Assembly: GCA_037501455.1 (NCBI GenBank)
Contig: CM074861.1
Coordinates: 94,341,001-94,405,000, forward strand
Direction: 5' to 3'
Source: Lantana camara
Taxonomy: Eukaryota; Streptophyta; Magnoliopsida; Lamiales; Verbenaceae
Length of the DNA: 64,000 bases
Part shown: one piece after another, positions 57,663-64,000 of the stretch
Position numbering within the stretch: the stretch's first letter is position 1
Layout of the letters: the number at the start of each line of letters is the position of its first letter
Notes under the pieces: generated by a model
What the model was told of the DNA's origin: nothing
The model's database searches: none
What the model saw: only the letters and a program-made list of their open reading frames with translations
Translations under genes and position numbers: made by a program

Positions 57663-59237
57663 TTATCCTTCGATAGTAAGATCTTTCCGACCTCCGTAAA
57701 CTAAGAATAAATCTTTAGTACTTTTCAAGTACTTAAGAATATTCTTTATGGCAACCCAGTGACCATCTCCAGGGTCAGACTGGAAACGACTTGTTACACT
57801 AAGTGCATAAGCCACATCCGGTCGAGTACATAACATTGCATACATTATGTTACCTATTGCTGATGCATAAGGTGTATGAGTCATTCTTTCCTTCTCAAGG
57901 TTAGTCTTAGGACACATCTTCTTAGAAAGATATGTTCCTACACTCATAGGAAGGTTCTTAACCTTTCCTGACTCCATATTGAATCTCTTCAATACTTTGT
58001 CAATGTACATCGACTGTGATAGTCCTATCAACCTTCTAGATCTATCTCGATATATTTTAATTCCAAGGATGTAGGATGCATCACCAAGATCTTTCATCTC
58101 GAATTGGTTCGATAACCATAACTTAGTTACTTTCATGTCATCCTTTGAATTCCCAATAAGAAGGATGTCATCAACATAAAGTACTAAGAATTGCACTGAG
58201 GTCTCCAATTCCTTTCTATACACACATGATTCATTCGAGATCTGAATGAAGCCAAACGCTTTGACTGATTCATCAAATCGAATGTTCCAATTCCTAGAAG
58301 CCTGTTTTAATCCATAGATTGACCTTTGGAGTTTGCAAACCTTTTGCTCACTCCCACTGAATGTGAAAGCTATGGGTTGCTCCATATAAATGTCTTTATC
58401 AATGTCACCATTGAGAAAAGCAGTTTTCACATCCATTTGCCATATCTCATAGTCATAAGATGCAAAAATGACAAGCATGATCCGAATAGACTTTTGCATT
58501 GCAACTGATGAAAAAGTTTCATCAAAGTCCACGCCGGGTCTTTGAGTGAATCCTTTTGTAACCAATCTTGCTTTGTAGGCTGCAATGCTTCCATTAACTC
58601 CAAGATTTCTCTTAAAGATCCATTTGCAACCTATGGGTTTGACCCCATCAGGCAAATCTACCAAGGTCCAAACTTGGTTGGAGTTCATGGAATCCATTTC
58701 GGATTTCATGGCTTCTATCCACTGTTCAGAGTCAGAATATGAAAGCGCCTCCTCATATGTTAGAGGATCATTATCCTTTTGAGAGATCTCATGGAAGAAT
58801 CCATACCATCTCTCCGGCTTTCTAGGAGTGCGTTCAGAACGCCTTAGAGGAGGATTTACGTGTGTATTGAAATTCGTGATTGGTTGTGGTTGATCAGAAC
58901 AGGATGTATCTTCAGTAGGTGGCGTGGGGTCACTTTGTACTTCCTCTAATTCTATGATCTTGCCTTTCTTTTCTTTAAGGAATGGTTCCTCAAGAAAAGT
59001 AGCATTTCTGGAAACAAACACCTTTTGCTCAGATTGATCATAGAAGTAGTATCCTATGGATTCCTTAGGATAACCTACAGAGTAGCATAAGTTAGAACGA
59101 GATTCTAACTTATCTCCCACTGTCCTCTTCACGTAAGCAGGACAACCCCAAATTCTTAAGTAAGAATAACTAGGGATTTTACCATGCCACATTTCATAGG
59201 GCGTTTTAATGACTGACTTAGAGGGAACTAGATTCAA
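57663..59237 (-). pseudogene. Copia integrase C-terminus and reverse transcriptase
   Basis: The longest open piece of the element (524 codons). The first 100 residues are the end of integrase (KTPYEMWHGKIPSYSYLRIWG, then GYPKESIGYYFYD). The reverse transcriptase follows: EMDSMNSNQVWTLVDLPDG, the first catalytic aspartate in QMDVKTAFLNGDI, and the active-site block LVLYVDDILLIG around residue 355. The key aspartates are all present. A stop at its 3' end splits it from RNase H. The true translation start is in upstream gag, so this frame's first methionine has no meaning of its own. Confidence 0.9.
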
Positions 59238-60143
59238 AATCTTTGCTGCACTTTCTAGGGCATAACCCTAAAAAAAAGGTGGTAAGTCAGTGAAACTCAT
59301 CATGGAACGAACCATATCGAGTAGAGTTCGATTCCTTCTCTCAGAAACTCCATTGAGTTGAGGAGTTCCCGGAGGAGTCCACTGAGAGATAATCTCATTA
59401 TCTTTGAGATGATTAAGGAATTCTTCACTAAGATACTCGTTTCCTTAATCAGATTGAAGTGCTTTGATCTTGTGACCAGTTTGGTTCTCAACCTCCTTTT
59501 GAAATTCTAGGAATTTTTCAAAAGCTTAAGATTTATACTTCATTAAGTATATATAACCATAACGACTAAAGTCATCGGTAAAGGTTATGAAATACTGATG
59601 ACCGTTTCTTGTGCTTACACTAAGCGGTCCACAAACATCAGAATAGATCAAATCCAAGACCTTAGTGGCACGTTCCACAGTTCCTTTAAAAGGAAATTTG
59701 GACATCTTTCCTTTGAGACAGGACTCGTAAGAAGTTAACTCTTTGAGATCATTTTCAGAGAATGATCCTAAAGTGTTTATCTTGCTAATTCTGTTCTTGG
59801 AAATGTGTCCTAATCTAGCGTGCCATAAGGGAGTTAAAACTTTGTCATCTCTCTTACGTTTAGTTTCTCGTTGTATATTCATAATATTGATATTTTGAGT
59901 TAGATAAAGTCCATTACTTAGAGTTCCGATGTGAACGGAAGAGTTGTTCCGTTTAATAAAATATTTACCATTCTTAATATAAGTTTCATAACCTTCACAA
60001 TCTAAAATTGGAACTGAAATTATATTACGAATAATGTTCGGTACATAAAGGACTTTATTTGAAACTGACTCAAAACTACCTAAATCTAATCTAATTGTGC
60101 CTAAAGCTCGAGCTTCAACTTTTGAGCCATCACCGATCTTCAA
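59238..60143 (-). pseudogene. Copia protease-end and integrase core remnant
   Basis: 59526-60143 is open and holds the protease-adjacent region, the pre-integrase zinc motif (LWHARLGHISKNRISKI, then SYESCLKGKMSKFPF) and the first integrase aspartate in DLIYSDVCGPL. A stop at about 59527 ends it. Beyond, 59300-59520 still shows the second aspartate (QSD followed by a stop and GNEYL) and the glutamate block GVSERRNRTLLDMVRSMM. A frame change near 59260-59275 separates it from 57663-59237. So at least three breaks fall within integrase. Confidence 0.82.
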
Positions 60144-60370
60144 GACACATTTTCCTTCTCTGAGTTATTGAACTTCATTTAGCATCTGTACATCATTACA
60201 AATATGAGCTCCACAACCGGTATCAAGTACCCAAGAACTAGAATTAATAGAAAGATTTACTTCAACGAGAAACATACCTTTCTTTAGAGTAGTCTTGTAC
60301 TCTGGGCAGTTTCTCCTCCAATGTTCCGCTTTGCCACAATGGAAGCAAACATCCTTTTTCTGATCGCGCT
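60144..60370 (-). pseudogene. Copia zinc knuckle and protease start
   Basis: In broken frames the region reads CFHCGKAEHWRRNC (CX2CX4HX4C nucleocapsid knuckle, near 60317-60358) and then SSWVLDTGCGAHIC, the copia protease active site with the D-T-G triad (near 60200-60240). A stop follows at about 60164-60166. Confidence 0.75.
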
Positions 60371-60377
60371 TCTTCTT

Positions 60378-61091
60378 TTAGGCCTTCCCCTTCGAAATGC
60401 CACCAGCAGGCCTAAGGGGTTTCTTCTTCTTCTTTTGGGCTTTCTTACCCTTACCTTTAGAAGGCCCGGAAGAGAAAAATGGAGCATTCACCATCAGAAC
60501 CTTATTGTCCTTCTTGATCGTACTTTCAACAGTCACAAGCTGACTAATCAGCTCAACTACAGTAGCACCAGCATGATTCATATTGAAGTTAAGGACAAAT
60601 GGGTTGAATGATAGTCGGAGCGAGGCTAGCAACAAGTCCACGGAAAGCTCATCTTTCAGTGGCATGTCCATGGAAGCAAGTTTCTCAGTAAGGGCGAGAA
60701 ACTTGAGTCCATATTCATGGACACTTGAACCTTCCCTCATTTTCAAATGGAATAATTCCTTTGAAGTGTTATACCTTGTAACACGTTCATGAGGGCGGTA
60801 AAGTTGCTCTAAGTGGTCGTAAATCTCCCAACCAAATTCCATGGCCTCATGTTGCCTTTGCAAGTCCGAAGACATGTTAGCCAACATAAGGCAACGGGCT
60901 TAGAGATTATCATCCTTCCACTTCAGGATCGCGTCCCGTTCGGTCCGAGTAGAAGCTTCCCCTTCGAAGAGAACATAAGTTCTCTTCTCAGAATCTAAAA
61001 TAATTTTTAGATTCCTCAACCAATCAGAATAGTTGGGACCAGTCAACTTGTTTGACTCGAGGATCGATACAAGAGGGTTTTTGGTTGCCAT
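60378..61091 (-). pseudogene. Copia gag, split by a stop
   Basis: It starts with the ATG at 61091 (MATKNPLVSILESNKLTGPN), includes the copia gag pattern YSDWLRNLKIILDSEKRTYV, meets TAG at 60900-60902, and continues in the same frame through EFGWEIYDHLEQLYRPHERV to the lysine-rich GKGKKAQKKKKKPLRPAGG at about 60400. A further stop at about 60380 separates it from the zinc knuckle. This is the RNA-binding shell protein of the element. Confidence 0.85.
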
Positions 61092-61297
61092 TTCAAAACA
61101 TGTAGAGAATCACAGAATCTACGACCTAAATAGTAAAACAGAGAACTAGTGAGCATGCTGAATTATAACGATATACAAAAGATAAGGTCTTTAATCTAAT
61201 GTAGCTCCCACTGTTTTTCAAAGATCTATAATTCCCAAAGATCTAAGAGGAAAACGTTTCCCAATGGGTACTAAGATCCTAAGTATTTTACCTCGAA

Positions 61298-61617
61298 CCC
61301 ACGACTCGCGGACATTCTAAGTAAAACCTTAGGTAGGTACAACTTACCAATTCTAACACCTTTAGAATTCTTAGTAATTGTTTTTGCATCACCTATCTTT
61401 CAATATGGACCCATGACTCGTGCGATATCCACATTTACTTAGGCGTTAAGCTGGACCTATCAATCATAAGATCATGATCAAAACTTAGTTCGAATGACCC
61501 ACGACTCGCGGACATCGCCCTTGCCAAAATTGACCACGAAATATTGATCATTTAAAATGATCAATTAGGTAATTAAGAACTAATAAGCTCCACTAGCTAT
61601 CCCACGACTCGCGGACA
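61298..61617. repeat. Four spaced copies of CCCACGACTCGCGGACA
   Basis: At 61298-61314, 61410-61427 (diverged: cccatgactcgtgcgata), 61498-61514 and 61601-61617, spaced 112, 88 and 103 bp. The sequence between copies is not repeated. Confidence 0.85.
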
Positions 61618-62794
61618 ATAACTAGCTTCACTTACTAAACTTAAAAACCATTGATGGAATGCTAGGAATTTAATTCAAAATTTTCATTTCGAATTAAACA
61701 CCTATTATTCGAAATGAGCTTAATATTTAATAGGAATTTTCGAATCAACCGGAGAGTTGTCCGGTTCGACCTCACCAACATATATGCTATCCAATCTAAT
61801 TAGTCTCGATTAATGCAAGTACAACTTAAATGCATTTCACACAAGCACTTAGCAGTAAGCACTTAGCAAATAACATGTCCTAGCATGATACTAACATGAG
61901 ATGATCATGGGTTCTACCTATCTTATGCGTGATATGTGGGAGCCACTCCACAATCACAAGTTCTAACATACATGCCACATAAACATTTTAAATCACATAA
62001 GGGAATTGGAAATAAAACGATGCCCTAACTATTACAATAATAGTAGTCCTTTTTAACAATTCGAGAGGTCTTCACTTATGGCCTCCATCTTGTTACTTGT
62101 TGTGTGGATCCATCTTACTCCATGGGTACATTGTCTCCAAAATGAAAGAAAAAGACCTCACCCCCTATCTCTACTCCCAAATTACAATAAAAAGAAAAAA
62201 ACATAAAGTAATAAGGCTCAATCTTCATATTGGTCTTAGACAATTACACGGGGCATACACCGGCCTCAAAAACAGTAATATCGAAAGCCACATAATAAAC
62301 ACATAACAGTACGCACATAAGTGAGGCACCGATCCCAATTGAAAAACGCAACTATGGGGCTCCAACCCCAATTTAAACCATTCATGTGCATAAATTAAAA
62401 CCATACATAAGTCTAAACCCATGATCACCTAACATGCAAAAATTGCAAGAATTTAAATTTAACAAATAAATTAAAATTCTCGCTTTAAGCTACAATAGCT
62501 TAAAACACGACTTAGATGCAATTCTTATTCAAAAGCCTTTTCTATAAAAACCCGAAAAACAATAAACTAATAAAATTCCAATTAATTTCTGAAAATTAAT
62601 AATTTTATTCTTTCAATATTTTCATAAAATAAAGTTTGCAATTTTTCCAAAATTTAAATCGCTTAATTTTTCAAAATCCCAATTTAAACAATTATTTCAA
62701 AATAATAATATTAACTTTTAATTTAAATAAAATAAAATTTTTCAGAAAAATTAAATCGGGATTGGATTGGACTAAACACGAAAATCAAGATAGC

Positions 62795-63085
62795 GAAAGG
62801 AACGGCCAGGAATGCCCGGACTGTCCGCCCGTACGCTGCGCGACATCGCGTGCTAGGTGGGCGCGACCGGCAGCAAATGGCTGCACGCGCACGCCCAGCG
62901 CACATCATGCACAGCAGTAGGCGGGCGTGCCGGACGAGGCTCCCGCGTGGTTATGGGAGGCGAGCAGGCGCGCCTAGGCGTAGGCGAGCAGCAGAGGCGG
63001 GTAATCCCCCCGCGGTTGCAGGACTGCTGGGCGGACGGGCACGCGGGCCTAGGAGTGCTACGCCTTAGCACTTCTAGGCTCGCGG
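62795..63085. other. GC-rich island in copia leader
   Basis: About 290 bp with very high G+C (cgtacgctgcgcgacatcgc, aggcgcgcctaggcgtaggc and similar) set inside strongly AT-rich DNA. It is rich in CpG. Frames on both strands are open for about 70-107 codons, but this is expected from GC-rich composition, and no domain is recognisable. Confidence 0.85.
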
Positions 63086-63348
63086 TCTCATAACGCCATT
63101 TCGTGTTTCGTACTTTTAGTTCAAAAACCAACAACAATCCAAAATTTGAAACACGATTTAAATATATTTGATCCAAATAATTTCAATCAAATTTTTGAAA
63201 ACGTTTTTCAAAAACTTTTAGGAAAAAATACAGTTTCGTAATTCAAGCTTTCTAAAAGAACTCAAGAATACTCAATTTGTATCTAAGCCTAAGAATTTCT
63301 ACCAAATTCAGTTAAGTGGAGACAAATAAGAAACACGATTAACGAGGT

Positions 63349-63361
63349 GGCTCTGATACCA
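63349..63361 (-). other. Copia primer-binding site
   Basis: The minus strand reads TGGTATCAGAGCC, two bases from the LTR end; initiator tRNA-Met type. Confidence 0.92.
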
Positions 63362-63363
63362 CT

Positions 63364-64000
63364 TGTTAGAAAAACAGAATGAGAAAGCAGCGGGAATTTT
63401 AAAATTTTCCAACGAAAGGATCGAAACTCGCAATCATGAATCCAAATTCGTAAGGTAAAGAAACTTACTTTTCAATAATCTTTCTTGAAGCGTTTCAAGC
63501 CACCCAAGAACGCTCTTCTCGCGGCTTGATCCCCTCTCCTTGGTAAAGCTCGAATTTTTAAAAACTTCTAACTTGAAACTCTCTAGAGATAGTCCACCAA
63601 CTTGACTACAATCTAACTAGTAAGGATGCTAGTTCTCTAGTTAGTGTTTAGGCTTAACCTAGGGTTTATGTGATCTTAGAGAAAGGATGGTGTTCAACAC
63701 ATGATCCAAGAAGAATCGATCAATCGTTAAGGGGAGCTCGAGCTCCCCTATATATAGCTAGAGGGGCGGCCGAACCTAGTCCTTTTGGACTAAGGATTTG
63801 GTCCCTCTCTCTTATTACTTGATCATCAAGTAATTCCAAACCTTGATTTTGAATTCTAATTCAAATCAACTTTTAAGAGAGCTAAAATATCCAAAACCCT
63901 TTTGGATAATATTGTACTTTATTTATTAATAATAAATAACTTATTTATCTAATTAATTAATTCATAATTAATTAAATAGATTAATTTTCTCCAAAAGTAA
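63364..64000 (-). repeat. Copia 5' LTR, truncated by window end
   Basis: TGTTAGAAAAACAGAATGAG onward, collinear with 55218-55855. The element and this LTR continue beyond the window. Confidence 0.92.

Larger units (their letters stand above)
61092..63348 (-). other. Copia 5' leader, unusually long
   Basis: 2.26 kb between the primer site and gag. It holds four spaced copies of a CCCACGACTCGCGGACA motif (61298-61617) and a GC-rich block (62795-63085). The rest is AT-rich, and no gene was recognised. Confidence 0.8.
55218..64000 (-). mobile_element. Ty1/copia element, minus strand, degenerate, runs off the window
   Basis: LTRs at 55218-57154 and from 63364; polypurine tract beside the left LTR and primer site beside the right one show the element reads right to left. 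Gene order gag, protease, integrase, reverse transcriptase, RNase H is that of Ty1/copia. Every part of pol carries stops or frameshifts, so it cannot make its own proteins now. It inserted into the gypsy 3' LTR; the five bases before it are tgaac. Long LTRs (1.9 kb) and a 2.2-kb leader would suit an Angela/TAR-like group, but the lineage is not resolved. Confidence 0.93.

Noticed and set aside
61298..61617. Regularly spaced repeats resembling a CRISPR array
   Set aside because: Spacing of about 90-110 bp, only four units, one diverged, and a plant retrotransposon leader context; no cas genes and the wrong kingdom.
62636..63176. Long frames on both strands across the GC-rich block
   Set aside because: High G+C lowers stop frequency on all frames; alanine/arginine-rich products with no domain.

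Overview
The window looks like heterochromatic, transposon-packed nuclear DNA from a flowering plant. The evidence is Ty3/gypsy LTRs of chromovirus and Athila type, a Ty1/copia element, a Mutator-like transposon (MULE) with a plant PB1-like/MuDR transposase, small AT-rich mobile pieces, and initiator-tRNA-Met primer sites. I found no confident host gene, no rRNA or tRNA gene, and nothing bacterial. Species cannot be told from this sequence.

Layout. (1) Positions 1-10142 hold two direct copies of an AT-rich unit (1-6396 and 6653-10142). Each carries a string of very small minus-strand ORFs and a primer-binding-site motif, best explained as an endogenous pararetrovirus-like or unclassified retroelement remnant. 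Copy 1 was later hit by a gypsy relic (997-1523), a solo LTR (3183-5269, target duplication ATAAA) and a Mutator-type MITE (5872-6265, 9-bp target duplication). Copy 2 preserves the related empty sites for the last two. (2) Positions 11629-19555 are three solo gypsy LTRs nested inside one another in alternating orientation, each with a perfect 5-bp target duplication. (3) 21905-25935 is another solo LTR of the same superfamily. (4) 27493-43597 is a tandem array of a deletion derivative of Athila (partial unit, LTR, internal, LTR, internal, LTR). A 3774-bp MULE (27960-31733) sits in the partial unit. (5) 43598-45525 is the 5' end of a minus-strand gypsy element. Inside its LTR sits a non-coding large LTR element (5' LTR 45526-49107, internal 49108-52389, 3' LTR from 52390). 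Its 3' LTR was in turn hit by a minus-strand Ty1/copia element that starts at 55218 and runs off the window.

How things work together. Almost everything is a parasite of a parasite. The gypsy LTRs share a TGTAACGCCCC-type start, a TACA-type end and the conserved block ending in acgggggatgtgg. Five of them also carry a GC-rich cluster of short palindromes at a broadly similar place, but with a different palindrome sequence in each LTR. The most gene-like cargo is in the MULE. A transposase gene reads rightward and has lost its catalytic domain by an in-frame deletion. A compact two-exon gene reads leftward toward it and encodes a GRF zinc finger, a coiled coil and a C-terminal membrane anchor. 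This convergent layout recalls mudrA/mudrB of maize MuDR, although the second protein is unrelated in sequence to anything I can assign as mudrB.
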